Source of the DNA: Hygrocybe punicea
Lineage: Eukaryota; Basidiomycota; Agaricomycetes; Agaricales; Hygrophoraceae
Direction: 5' to 3'
Length of the DNA: 64,000 nucleotides
Assembly (NCBI GenBank): GCA_963556145.1
Contig: OY744462.1
Coordinates: 5,642,001-5,706,000 of the forward strand
Part shown: piece after piece, positions 46,217 to 56,725 of the stretch
How positions within the stretch are numbered: the first letter of the stretch is position 1
Layout of the letters: each line of letters begins with the position of its first letter
The notes under the pieces: model-generated
Databases searched by the model: none
Told to the model about the DNA's origin: nothing
The model's input: the letters and a program-made list of their open reading frames with translations, nothing else
Made by a program: the position numbers and the translations under genes

Positions 46217-47103
46217 CCACTCCAGTGCACCCTGCATCCCACCAACACCCCGAACGAGCCGTTCCCACCACGTCTGGAACCCAAACGCTGTCTCGCGTCA
46301 CCCCACAACCCCGGCAACCCCACCCCACTCGCGCACGTTCGTTAGGACCCCCAGCCTCGTTCCCTGGCCCTCGCGACCCCTCACGACCGTTTCCCAGAGC
46401 CCACGCGAAGAGATCCCTCGACGCCGGCGCCAGCTCTAGCGCCCAAGTACATAGCTTTCCCCACTATTTCCTTCTCTGTTTCCTGTCCTCGGTTCCTTTC
46501 CTCTCTGTTTCCTTCCTCTCTATTTCCTTTCCCTCAATTTCCTTTCCCTCGTTTCCCCTGTCTCTGTCTCTGTTTCCCCCACAATTCAGTTTCATTATTT
46601 TTCTATGCCCTTGATCTGTCACCTGGATACCAGATGCTACCCAACCGAGTTACCCAACGAGTCACCAGAACCAAACAAGCACCGACCGAGAACTGCGAAC
46701 CGAGAACCTGTGATACGAGAACTGAGAGAACCGAGAACTTGCGATACGAGAACCGAGAACCTGCGATACGAGAACCAAGAACCTGCGCTACGATTATGGA
46801 TCAGTTTGGTCATCTACCACCACCGTTTTCGATGGACAATATGGTCCCGCTCCATGAGATGGAGGACTGGGAGTTGTGACTGAGGAGTTTTGGAGAGCTG
46901 AGAGAGAGTCTAGTTTGGTCATCTGCCACCACCAATCTTCGATGGACGATATGGTCCCGCCTCACATATAAGGCCTGGGGCATCGTGAGGGACTGGGAGT
47001 CGTGACTGGAGAGTTTTCTTTCTTGGTCTGTTTTGTTTTGCTTTTTGTTTTCTTTTAGTAGCGGTATGGTGACGAGGACGTCACCATGAGGAGGAGGGGC
47101 ACT
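46217..47103 (+). other. Non-coding 3' part of T2
   Basis: Pyrimidine-rich run (46460-46600), short GAGAACC-type tandem repeats (46690-46790) and two GTTTGGTCATCTRCCACCACC copies (46806 and 46915). Nothing coding is recognised. Confidence 0.4.
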
Positions 47104-49843
47104 TGTAGTAGTTGTGCCTGGTCAGTCACGTGATCAGGTTCCCACGGTTTGACCTAGTTAGTAGCCTTCCAGATGTAGTAGTCAGTCCATCCTTCCTATC
47201 CAGTTGACCTTTCCCTCGAGTCCTGCGTGAGCCCCCGGAGTGGTACCTCGGTACCACTCCAACGGCCATTTACCCGATGAAGAGAAACTAGCCACGATTT
47301 CTAACTGGGGCCCTTGCCACAACTTATCCAATGTCCACTCATTCCTTGGCACTGTAGGTGTTCTTCACATCTTTATCCACAACTTCGTGCAGCATGCGCA
47401 TCATCTTGTTAAACTTACATGCAAAGACGCGCCCTTCGAATTTGGTCCTGACCAGTTGGCCACTCAGGCAGACCTGAAACAAGCTGTTCTCAATTCACCT
47501 GCCCTCCGCCCGATTGACTACACTTCAGAGTCGCCGGTCATTCTTGCTGTCGACACATCCTACATCGCTGTGGGATACATCCTCTGTCAATGTGACCACA
47601 ACAACCCTTCTCGCCGTTTCTACAATCGCTTTGGCTCTATCACTCTAAATGATCGCGAGTCATGCTTCTCTCAACCTAAACTAGAAATCTTCGGTCTATA
47701 TCGCGTGCTCTGCGACCTGCGGTTGTACTTAATAGGTGTTCATAACCTCGTCATCGAAGTAGACACGCGCTACATCACAGGCATGCTACGCAACCCGGAC
47801 ATCGCACCGAGCGCAAGCATTAATCACTGGATAGCCACGATTCTCACTTTCCACTGCACTATAGTCCACGTCCCGGGAATGCACCATGGCCCAGATGGTC
47901 TTTCAAGGCATGTACAACAACCTCTGGATTCTCCACCTGAAAAGGACAGCATAGAAGAAACTGAAGACTGGATCGACCGCCTCTATGGTTTCGCGCATAT
48001 GATCAATACTCCTCATCCATCCCTGCCTTCATTGCAATCTTATTCTGCTTTTGCCACACTCATGACTGGGGACAGTCAAGATCTCAGTGAGGAGGAAGGA
48101 TCCAATCCTACGCTTACCTACGACGACGTACCATGCACTGACGCTGCTCACAGAGAAGACGATCACATAACCCTAGTAAAGAAATGGCTCAGCGACTTAG
48201 ATCGCCCAATCAACCTCACCGATTCTGACTACATGACCTTTATCCAATACTGTACAGACTTTTTCCTCGACGGAACTAGACTATGGCGCAAAGACCAGAA
48301 TGGCATGCACAAGTTAGTCATATCATGCGATCACTGAACATCAATTATGCGACAAGCCCACGATGAAGTAGGACACAAAGGATTTTACGCGACTTGCGCT
48401 ATGATCACAGAACGCTTCTGGTGGCCACACATGCAAGCCGATATCCACTGGTTCATTCACACATGCCATCTTTGCCAGCTTCACCAATCCCGCCAGGTTC
48501 TCATTCCCCCTATCGTCGCAACACCCACCCCACTTTTCGCCAAAATATTCATCGAAACGATGCACTTACCGACATCTAGCGGATACAAATATATAATCCA
48601 AGGAGGCTGCTCGCTTACTCAGTACCCCAAATTCAGAATGCTTCACAATGAAAATGCTCGTGCAATCGGAGATTGGATATTCAAAGATATTCTCTGTCGA
48701 TGGGGTTCTCTCTGTGAAATAGTTACAGACAACGGACCCACACTCATCAAATCCCTCACTTATCTTTCAAAGTGATACCACATTAATCACATTCGCATCT
48801 CCAGCTACAATTCCCATGCAAATGGTCTCGTGGAATGACCGCACTATGACGTTTGACAGTCTCTCTTCAAAGCTGCGGACGGCAACCAGTTTAGATGGGC
48901 CAATGTGACGTATTCAGTATTTTGGGCCAAACATATCACTATCCAATGACAAATGGGCTGCTCACCTTACTTCACAGCAACTGGCGCTCATCCCCTATTA
49001 CCACTCGACATCGTAGAAGCAACATACCTTCAACCCCCACCGGATTCAGTCCTATCCTCTACCGACCTTATCGCGTGTCGCGCGATCGCACTCCAAAAAC
49101 GTAGCGATGATATTAATCACATATACTCGCAAGTCTACAACACGCGACGGAAAGCGGCACAACATTTTGAAAAGCAACACGCTAAAACGATTTGCAACTT
49201 CAATTTCAAAAGCGGTGACTTAGTACTCATTCGCAACACACAGATAGAGAAAGCGCTAAACCAGAAAATGCGCCCATGCCATCTTGGTCCCCTCATCATT
49301 ATTTCACGCAACTTTGGTGGCGCTTACATTCTCTGTGAACTTGATGGATCTGTCTTTCATGGACCAATCGCAGCGTTTCGAGTTGTCCCCTATTTTGCTC
49401 GCCGTTCAATCTCACTCCTGCCATGCTTCCTCGATATTCCCGTGCAACGACTAAACAAACTCGAAAACACTTCCGACGACGATCAACCTCCTGAAGCACA
49501 GGAAGGTGATTCTGATGTTGACAATGATTAACTGAATTTCTATGCTTCTCTCATTTTTGCACTTATCCCCTATACCTTTTTACTTTAGCACAAGATTCAA
49601 GTTGCGATAAGAGCAAGACTTTTGTCACGCAAGACTTTGTCTTTGCGGGGTTTTACGGCGATGATGATCTACTGAGCCTTTCCCCTAGATAAGTTTATAT
49701 TTGTTTCCTCTGCTTCCTTTCACTTCTTTCATTTGATTCGAGAGCAGACAGGTTATCTATTATACAGATATAAAAAACAACTAAAGAGATTTTACATATA
49801 TGTAACACAGATAGCGCGCACGCGTTTTCGCACCTTCTCGCAC

Positions 49844-51123
49844 TTACTCCTCCTCCTCGCCGTAGTCCTCCTCCTCATCCTCCAGCTGTGCCAACTCCCA
49901 CCTCATTTCAGTCTGCGCCCTCACCCACACCGTGATTCTTTCTTCAATCACTGAGATCTCTTCCCGTAACACATGTTTGCGCGCTTCAATGTCCATAGCC
50001 CACACACCACGTGGCAGACGGGTACCAATGTAGGCTACGATAATCGGTCAGTGCGTTCGATATCCTGTCGTATTAACAACTTACCTCGGGGGTGTGCCTT
50101 GCTTCTCTCCCTCCCTTTCCCCTTATCCACCCATGCTTTCCCCTTGTCTGTGCGACCTTTGCTGGAAACCGGCTTCTTCAGCATGCTTTGCCCATGTTTC
50201 CTCTCCCCCATCTGGTTCACCCCATTCCAAAAGCATCCTTGCTTCGCATTGCAGCACCTCTTGCACCATGGATCCTGCTCGTCGAACTGGCAAACCACGT
50301 CGGCAGCCCTTGCTGCACGGCAATGATCGCACTATGAAGTTCTGATGAGTACAGACAAATGGTAAAGGTTTTACTCACTACTTACCTTGCCTTGGACCTG
50401 GCGAAAGTCCTTGCCAGAACCGACCCTCCTGCACTTTTTCGATGGCCCCCTGCCCTTCGTTTTCTGTCTTGAGTTGCATCTCTTCTTCCCCTTGCGAACC
50501 GGCTTCTGTCTCACCATCCCCATGCGCCTTGTTTAACCCCATCATTGACGAGGCCATCTCGTCCCATGTGATTTCCTTATGCAGGAACCGTGTGTATAGA
50601 TCCTTGGCACGTTCCTTTTGCTCTGCAGCTCTGTCCACGGCCTCCTTCACTAACCTGGCCCACTCGATCTTGGCCTCGCGAGCCTTCTTCTGCTTGGCTT
50701 CGTGCGCCTCATGTGCTTTCTGCTCCACCTGGGCCTGCTCCTTCACCTTCCTCACATCTTCTCAAGCTTTCTTCGCCTTGGCATGCAACCTCGGGAGCAA
50801 AATCTCACTGCCCCATTGCAATGCCTGCTCGTCCTCTATGAAGTCCAACGCCATGATGGCGTCCCTCCACATCTCCTCGACTTCCTCGCTACTCTCTGTC
50901 GGCCCAGTTGTTCGTTCGAACTCAAGATAATTGTACTGGTTGATCAGAGGTAGTTAGCGAAAAGGTTAGCACAGTTATGATGACTTACCAGAAGTTCTTC
51001 GAAATCTTGTCCCCACGCGATCCACTCTTCTCTGGCAGCGCCCTCCGCTGGTTTCGCGTCCATATGCACCTTGAGGGCCTCGAACGCGGTGGCAATGAAT
51101 TTGGCCATCGGGTGTGTCATCAT
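49844..51123 (-). pseudogene. Antisense accessory ORF of Gypsy-A: coiled coil, Cys cluster, coiled coil
   Basis: The gene starts 143 bp inside the 3' LTR, on the strand opposite to pol, and ends 312 bp from the pol stop. Exon 1 (50989-51123) encodes MMTHPMAKFIATAFEALKVH and EEWIAWGQDFEELL. Exon 2 from 50935 encodes YNYLEFERTTGPTESSEEVE and a long Ala/Glu/Lys coiled coil, with one TGA (50762-50764) where Arg CGA is expected. Next comes CDHC-x9-C-x8-CKRC-x6-C (50331-50230), then a basic segment (KGKGRERSKAHPRG). The last exon (about 50035-49844) encodes EARKHVLREEISVIEERITV and an acidic tail. The join before the first cysteines could not be set in frame, so an indel is possible. Same architecture as the Gypsy-B and Gypsy-C genes, with little sequence identity. 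Function unknown. Confidence 0.65.
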
Positions 51124-51652
51124 ATGAATTGGTGGTGAAGGTCAAAGATGAAGGTTATCAAACATTGATGCATCGCTTTCTGTTTATAAGTCAAACTTGC
51201 ACATGACTTTCCCACGGCCCACGCGATTGACTGAGGACAGTCAAGATTTCAGTGAGGAGGAAAAATGATACACAGTCTCTCCCTTTGAGCACGGAATCTC
51301 TCATATGGTCAATCCTAGTTTCCCTATGACTCTTCCACGACCCACGTACGAGTGAGATATAAGCACACCATGCATGACCTGCGTGACTTACACCGATCTA
51401 CGTGCGCATGGCTTCGACATCTTTGCTGTATCTTAACTGAGCAACCCGGTCTCAATATGCTGAAACACCACCGTTAAATACGTCCTATACATTCGGACAC
51501 CGAGTCCAATACCAAAAATGTAATTCATCCAGTTTATCTTCATCTTTTCGCTGACTTTCATGTGATATTCGCCGTTATTTCAAATCCTTCGCCATTCCAT
51601 TACCGTTTCGTCATTTTCATGCAATATCTCACCGCGTTTCTATTTCACTCGT

Positions 51653-54327
51653 TGTAGAGATTGATATCTCTCTGTGTGCGTATTCTCTTATTTTCCATTG
51701 TTACAGTTTACCTTATCTTCTTTACAATCCCACTTCACCATTTCTTCACCACAGTCCATTTATAGATACTATACAGTACCTATATAGTGGCTTGTGTACA
51801 TAGTTACAAACAAGTTGAGTTTTGGGTTTCTATCCCACTGACAATGGACTCGCACCCCGAATCCGCGCCTACCCAGGCCGCGTTCACCACATCTGGAGCC
51901 CACCGCGAGGACTGTCAAGCTCACTTCACCTTTCCCTCTTTGCCTTTGCCATTTTTGGCATTTTACACCTCTTTCTGGCAGCAACAGCGCCCCATAGCCA
52001 ACAGTGCACCATATTCGGCAGCATTTCAAGCCTCTCCAGTCGCTCAGCAACTCCTAGGCCCATTTCCAATGATTCCGACACCTACGTATGGTTATTTCGT
52101 ACCAGTCGCGCCTCCAGGGCTGCAGCACTCGGCCTTTTGGCCTTTTTGTCACAGCGTCACGGCCACATCACACGGTGTTCAACATGCCCACCCCTTCGCA
52201 TTTCCGTTTATTTACACTACTCCCGCCACCCACGCTCATTTTAACACCACCAACGGACCCGGCATTCGACGCCCCACAGATCCCGCTCGAAAGACTGGAC
52301 CCGGAATGCCCCAAAACGGCTGCAACGACCCCGTCCAACATGGAGCGTCACCCACGCGTCGAACGCAAAACGGAGACCCAGTAGTCGAAGGAAAGCGCGC
52401 GCATTGCAACGGCTGTTGCATGTGCAGTCCCAGGTACGCCCGTCCTCGCCGTCCCCGCGGTTCCCGTGCAGGAAAACGCGTCCGCGCGCGCAAATCCAAC
52501 GTGAATACGCGTATTGACGCGTCCCCACCCGTTTCCGTCTCGTTTCGGCCCCCGTCTTCGCGTACGCCCTCGCAATCGTCCCCAGGGGTGTTCCAACACA
52601 CGCCCCCACCCTCTGACCCCGTGCCGTCGCCAGAAAAATGCGTCCGCGCACGCCAACGCAACGTTAACACGCGTATCGACGCGTCCCCCCTCGTTTCTGG
52701 CTCAAATGGCCCCCCGTTTGCACCTACGGACACGCTGTCGTCCCCAGAGACGAACCGTGATGCGCCGCCACCGTCTGCGCCCTCGCCAGCCTCAGGACGA
52801 CCCGCCCACGCGCCCCAACGCGTCGAAAACACGTGTATCGACACAACCACCTCCGTTTCGCCCTTGTTTCGCCCGCCGTCACCGTCTATGCCCTCGCCAT
52901 CGTCCCAAGAGGCCAGCCGTGACATGCCCCCACCGTTTGAGCCCGCGTCGTCCCCAGGAATCCGCGCTAGCGCCCCGCAGACGCCGTTTTCAACATCGGC
53001 CCCCGTTTCTGCCCCCATTCCACTCCCATTTCGCCTGCCGTCAGCGTCTATGCCCTCTCCGTCGTCCCCGGATGCAAGCCACGATGTACACCCGTCGTTT
53101 GAACACGCACCATCCCCAGGAAAATGCCTCCGCGTGCGCCCAAGGCCGATTTCCACGCGTCCCGGCGCGTCTGCCTCCGTTTCACCCCCGTTTCGCCCCG
53201 CGTTCGTGTCGATGGCCTCGACGTCGTCCCTAGAGGCGAACTGTTACACGCCCCCGCCGTCTGACCCCGTGCCGTCGCCAGAAAAATGCGTCCGCGCGCA
53301 TATCGACACATCCGCCCCCGTTCCGCTCTCGTTTCGACCCCCGGCAGCTGTGTACCACCGCCAGGACCCCCATATCGCCCTCCGTGACGCCGTACAAGCC
53401 GCCCCCGCCGCGTTCGAGCCCCCAACACCGTCCCACATCGCCCCACCATTGGCCCCTGCGTTCCATCATCCAGGACCAACGCCGGACCCACGGACCAGCC
53501 CCTACGCCCATGTTCATGCCCCCGCGCCTCTGTACGGCACCCTCCCGTCCCAAACGAGTCCGCCCCTGTCCTTCTTTGATGCCCCCAACACACCACGTCA
53601 CCCGCTACCCCAGTCAACCCCGCATGCCCACGATCCACCCCACGGAGCCTCGCAGGCCCATTCGGTAGCCCATACCATGACCCTGCGCTCAACCCCATCC
53701 TGCTACGCTCATGCACTGCCACTCCATGACTTGGTTCCACTAATCCGAACTGGCCTACTTGAGGTCATGTCCTCCTCTGTGCCTGGACTGGAGTCTGTTG
53801 CTGTTGATGATATACGTTCAACCCTACTTGCGCTCGAGTCAGCATTGCTATCCCTTAAGGCCGTCAAAGTTTTGGAGCAGAAGATGGTTAAGTTGGCTGA
53901 TCGGTTAGAGAAGTTGGAAGGTTATGTGTTGGAAGATTATTGTTGAGTTCATTGGTTTTTTTTTGTTTTTTTTTTTTTTGTTTTCAGTATTGTCCCTCCC
54001 CTCCCTCCTCACTTTTTTTTTCCACCTGTTCCTTCATTCCTTGCCTTGTGTGAGACTGAGGACAGTCTCTATTTGTGTCCCTAGTGGATGTAGAGATTGA
54101 TATCTCTCTGTGTGCGTATTCTCTTATTTTCCATTGTTACAGTTTACCTTATCTTCTTTACAATCCCACTTCACCATTTCTTCACCACAGTCCATTTATA
54201 GATACTATACAGTACCTATATAGTGGCTTGTGTACATAGTTACAAACAAGTTGAGTTTTGGGTTTCTATCCCACTGACAACGGACTTGCACCCCGAATCC
54301 GCGCCTACCCAGGCCGCGTTCACCACA
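51653..54327 (+). mobile_element. Element D: non-autonomous LTR retrotransposon with one long ORF
   Basis: LTRs 51653-51891 and 54089-54327 are both 239 bp and nearly identical (TGTAGAGATTG...TTCACCACA), flanked by a perfect TCGT (51649-51652 and 54328-54331). Primer site TGGAGCCCACCGCGAGG at 51894, identical in type to Gypsy-A and Gypsy-F, which are therefore candidate helpers. No protease, RT or integrase. Young by LTR similarity. Confidence 0.93.
51787..53946 (+). CDS. Proline-rich protein of element D, starts inside the LTR
   Basis: 719 codons, uninterrupted. Two candidate starts are both within the 5' LTR: MACVHSYKQ at 51787 and MDSHPESAP at 51844. The frame runs through the LTR end and the primer site. 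Residues about 20-190 are Phe/Pro-rich. About 210-560 hold four to five repeats of 45-60 residues (KCVRAR..NTRIDAS..VS..FRPPS..PS.SS.EA..). The last 75 residues are helical (LVPLIRTGLLEVMSSSVPGL, VKVLEQKMVKLADRLEKLEG) and should form a coiled coil. The 18307 LTR keeps the same start context. No enzyme motif. Confidence 0.6.
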   Translation: MACVHSYKQVEFWVSIPLTMDSHPESAPTQAAFTTSGAHREDCQAHFTFPSLPLPFLAFYTSFWQQQRPIANSAPYSAAFQASPVAQQLLGPFPMIPTPTYGYFVPVAPPGLQHSAFWPFCHSVTATSHGVQHAHPFAFPFIYTTPATHAHFNTTNGPGIRRPTDPARKTGPGMPQNGCNDPVQHGASPTRRTQNGDPVVEGKRAHCNGCCMCSPRYARPRRPRGSRAGKRVRARKSNVNTRIDASPPVSVSFRPPSSRTPSQSSPGVFQHTPPPSDPVPSPEKCVRARQRNVNTRIDASPLVSGSNGPPFAPTDTLSSPETNRDAPPPSAPSPASGRPAHAPQRVENTCIDTTTSVSPLFRPPSPSMPSPSSQEASRDMPPPFEPASSPGIRASAPQTPFSTSAPVSAPIPLPFRLPSASMPSPSSPDASHDVHPSFEHAPSPGKCLRVRPRPISTRPGASASVSPPFRPAFVSMASTSSLEANCYTPPPSDPVPSPEKCVRAHIDTSAPVPLSFRPPAAVYHRQDPHIALRDAVQAAPAAFEPPTPSHIAPPLAPAFHHPGPTPDPRTSPYAHVHAPAPLYGTLPSQTSPPLSFFDAPNTPRHPLPQSTPHAHDPPHGASQAHSVAHTMTLRSTPSCYAHALPLHDLVPLIRTGLLEVMSSSVPGLESVAVDDIRSTLLALESALLSLKAVKVLEQKMVKLADRLEKLEGYVLEDYC

Positions 54328-54768
54328 TCGTCCACCCTTAAACCCCTATCCTCTAAAGTATAAAAAATGTCCTGTAGTAGAAAATAAACGAAGAACCCAG
54401 TTCTCCCCTCTCCACTAGTTTGTGTCTTAAGTTTAAAGATCCAGTCATTCCTAATTTCCTACTCAAATCTGCGTCTTTTCTCATTGCGTACTCTCCACTA
54501 TTGCGACCTAAGTTGTAGCGTAGAACCCTCGTCTCGTAGCGTCATCACTGTGTATCACGCTGTCATCTAGGACACCCAGCTAAGCCTTCTGATTCTTGTT
54601 TATCACTGTGTTGCGATATCGCGTTATCTCGTGACTCTTCGCGTTTGTTTATTTGATCGCGCATATTCTCACACATTATCACGTTATCATCGGGAGTGTC
54701 CCAAGTCCCGTTCGCACCTTTGCGACATTTTCATCTTTTATTACCTCTTTATCTGGGGTCATAGATGT

Positions 54769-55655
54769 TGTAGATGCGGGTTCAGGGTGGCTTTGGAACA
54801 ATAAAGAAGATGATCCTAGCCTGGGGGTGTCAGCGTAGAAGTGACGGTGGATAAGTCAGTGTCGGGAATAGTAGTAAAAGGTGGAAATGGAAGTAAAAAT
54901 GTAAGCCGCCATGTAAAACTAGACAAATAACAATGAATCCGGCGATGAACAGACTAAAACGGATAAATAACAAAGAACCCGACGATGCTGATGATGTTGG
55001 GTATGGCGGGTTGGGTCAGGTTGGAAACAATGAACAAATAATAGAAACAATCAATAAAGACAATGAAGTGAACTATAAAAAGCTAAGGATCTATGTGGAC
55101 GAGCATTTGAAGGGGTTAAAGAAGATTCTGACTATAGGAAAACGGGGACTAATGGTATCTCTTTTTTGTACAGTCGTCGGGGACCGTTTTTATAGTACAT
55201 GTGTGTGTAGCTACTTTCGGACATGTCTATTTCGGCCGATGGTAAGCTACAAAGAAAAGTTGGAATGGGGATGTGGAAAGGGGGGGTTGCAAAGCGACGA
55301 AGACAGGAATATGGAGGGGAAAACGAATAACCAAGGAAAAGATCTAAAATGTCCTACATATCTCTGAAAGGATGAGGGGATGCATAAATATGGCAAGTCC
55401 GACATCAGGGATTGAGTCCGATGAGATCCATCTTCTATAATTGAAATTCCGGGGCTTATGAGGCTGCCAGATTTGGTCCAAAAGCGGCCGTCACAAAGCG
55501 GCATGTGTCGGGTTACATCGGTCACGTCGGGTCACGTCACGTCACGTCACGTCGGGTTATGTCGGGTTCGAATGCGAGTTGAATGGAGGCATTGGGTTCG
55601 TCTGGATTCGTGATATATTGAGGATACGGACTCAGAGGGTCGTCGACCCTCTACA
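54769..55655 (-). repeat. Solo LTR, L family (887 bp), in the 3' LTR of Gypsy-A
   Basis: TGTAGATGCGGG...GACCCTCTACA on the plus strand, flanked by ATGT (54765-54768) and ACGT (55656-55659). Third copy of the family. Confidence 0.9.
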
Positions 55656-55676
55656 ACGTGGAAACCATATCAGCGG

Positions 55677-56643
55677 CATTGGCATTCTGTGGGCTTGAGT
55701 TTTCCGTCCTTGCCCAGCATATCAGCATAGGCAGGAGGGGTTTTTGGAGTGGTGGGAGGAGGTGCAACCGGAGTTGGTAGCTTTGGCGGGAGATTTTTTC
55801 TTGGAGGCCTTGTCCATTGAAGACTTGGCCTCAGAAGTGGAGGCTTTGGCGGAAGATGATCCGGAAGCACGGGAAATCTCCAATTTCCATTCCCAATACC
55901 TAGCGTCAAGGAGTTGAGCCATCCTTCAGCTCATAAAGGTTCCTTGGTTTCTCGGATTGGGCTAGTTGGACTTTGAGGCAATCCAGAAGTCCTCGATAAA
56001 AAGAGTGCTGCAAGGCACTGATGTCCCAGCCAGTCTGCATAGCAAGATGGTTGAAATTAATGATATACTTCGCAATTTGTTGGTTGTCCTTCATTGTGAG
56101 GTTTGCTAACTTGTTCTCAGCACTACCCTTAGGATCCAGGGGTCCGAAATTATTCTGCAGCTCCATGCAGAAATCTCCATAATTGGACATGAAGTCTGGC
56201 AGATAGGAGTCAGTGTCTGGATTCTCCAAAAGGTAGGGCTCAAACCATGTGAGCGCAATACCTTTGAGATAGGAGAGGGCAAAATTGACTTTGGCACCAT
56301 CTGTTTGGAAAGTGGTCAGTCGATCATTGAAGTTCAGTTGACACTGAACCAGGAAGGGACAGAGTTTTGTTGGGTTGGAGGCATCGAATGTATCTGGTTC
56401 TCGGACTTTGGTATGTTGTTTATCGTCTCCTTTATTTTGGAGGGTGGTGGCTAAGAGGGCGATGGCCTCCACGAGATTAGTGTCATCGCAGTTGGCATCA
56501 CCTGGTCCAAGAGGATTGTTTGCTTCGAAGATGGGGCATGGAAGTGGTTCATTTGTTGGAGTGTGGGTTTCTTCCAGTGGAGAAACTGGAGTGATGGTTG
56601 GGCATTCAAGGAAACTCTCAGGTTGAGTGAGTTGGTAATGCAT
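55677..56643 (-). pseudogene. Gypsy-B gag, N-terminal half
   Basis: MHYQLTQPESFLECP starts at 56643. The retrotransposon gag domain follows (VREPDTFDASNPTKLCPFLV, LSYLKGIALTWFEPYL, ENKLANLTMKDNQQIAKYII, FYRGLLDCLKVQLAQ). A one-base shift near 55915 moves to MAQLLDARYWEWKLEI and a Ser/Lys/Ala-rich basic linker up to KPTECQCR, where Gypsy-A is inserted. The knuckle lies on the far side at 36252. Start is 70 bp after the 5' LTR. Confidence 0.88.
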
Positions 56644-56712
56644 GGGGGTTCTTCATTGCAAGAAACCTTGGAAAGACATGATCAAAAATGAAGAGAGTAC
56701 AGCTCAAGAGTT

Positions 56713-56723
56713 GTTCTAAAAAT
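56713..56723 (-). promoter_or_regulatory. Predicted self-priming site of Gypsy-B
   Basis: On the sense (minus) strand, ATTTTTAGAAC follows the LTR end after two bases. It is an exact 11-base complement of GTTCTAAAAAT within the LTR (56943-56933), itself 33 bases downstream of a TATATAAG box. No tRNA-type TGG site is present. Confidence 0.7.
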
Positions 56724-56725
56724 AC

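Larger units (their letters stand above)
45106..47261 (+). mobile_element. T2: small non-autonomous LTR element with 158 bp LTRs
   Basis: Direct repeats 45106-45263 and 47104-47261 (TGTAGTAGTTGTGCC...GGTACCACTCCA) are flanked by a perfect ACGG (45102-45105 and 47262-47265). The primer site starts at 45267 (TGGTGATGAGAG), and the polypurine tract GAGGAGGAGGGGCACT ends at 47103. Excision rejoins Gypsy-A (CTTNG|HLPDEEK). Relative of T1 in the opposite orientation. Confidence 0.92.
40657..49531 (+). pseudogene. Gypsy-A pol: RT-RNase H-integrase, split twice and mutated
   Basis: Starts at ATG 40657 in another frame than gag. RT segments: LWFTVLKKGGKTLCIVHSLE (41460), FQMPFGAL (41675), then after the hAT insertion RLVTLPMGWTNSVPIF and YIDD (44873-44884). 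After T2: HLPDEEKLATISNWGPC (47267), RNase H (VILAVDTSYIAVGYIL, QPKLEIFGLYR, VIEVDTRYI). The integrase zinc finger is HDEVGH...CHLC (48359-48475). The first catalytic acid is Glu (IFIETMHLP, 48554) where family members have Asp; TDNG (48728) and the final Glu (GLVE, 48835) remain. The C-terminal module ends DSDVDND at 49531. TGA stops at 41593, 48335, 48773, 48836, 48854 and 48947 fit CGA codons. No chromodomain. Confidence 0.85.
36316..55672 (+). mobile_element. Gypsy-A: Ty3/gypsy element, 19.4 kb with nested insertions
   Basis: 5' LTR 36316-37149, primer site 37155, gag-protease, RT-RNase H-integrase ending at 49531, antisense accessory ORF 49844-51123, polypurine tract GTGAGGAGGAAAAA (51252-51265), 3' LTR 51266-55672. 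Both LTRs start TGATAYRCAGTCTCTCC and end CATATCA/GTATCA. It carries five direct insertions: solo LTR 38051, hAT 41702 (with T1 inside), T2 45106, D 51653, solo LTR 54769. Without them it would be about 10 kb. Inserted into gag of Gypsy-B with a GCGG target duplication. Confidence 0.9.
51266..55672 (+). repeat. 3' LTR of Gypsy-A, interrupted by element D and a solo LTR
   Basis: Native pieces are 51266-51652, 54332-54768 and 55660-55672. They match the 5' LTR end to end once the inserts and their 4 bp duplications are removed. Confidence 0.9.
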
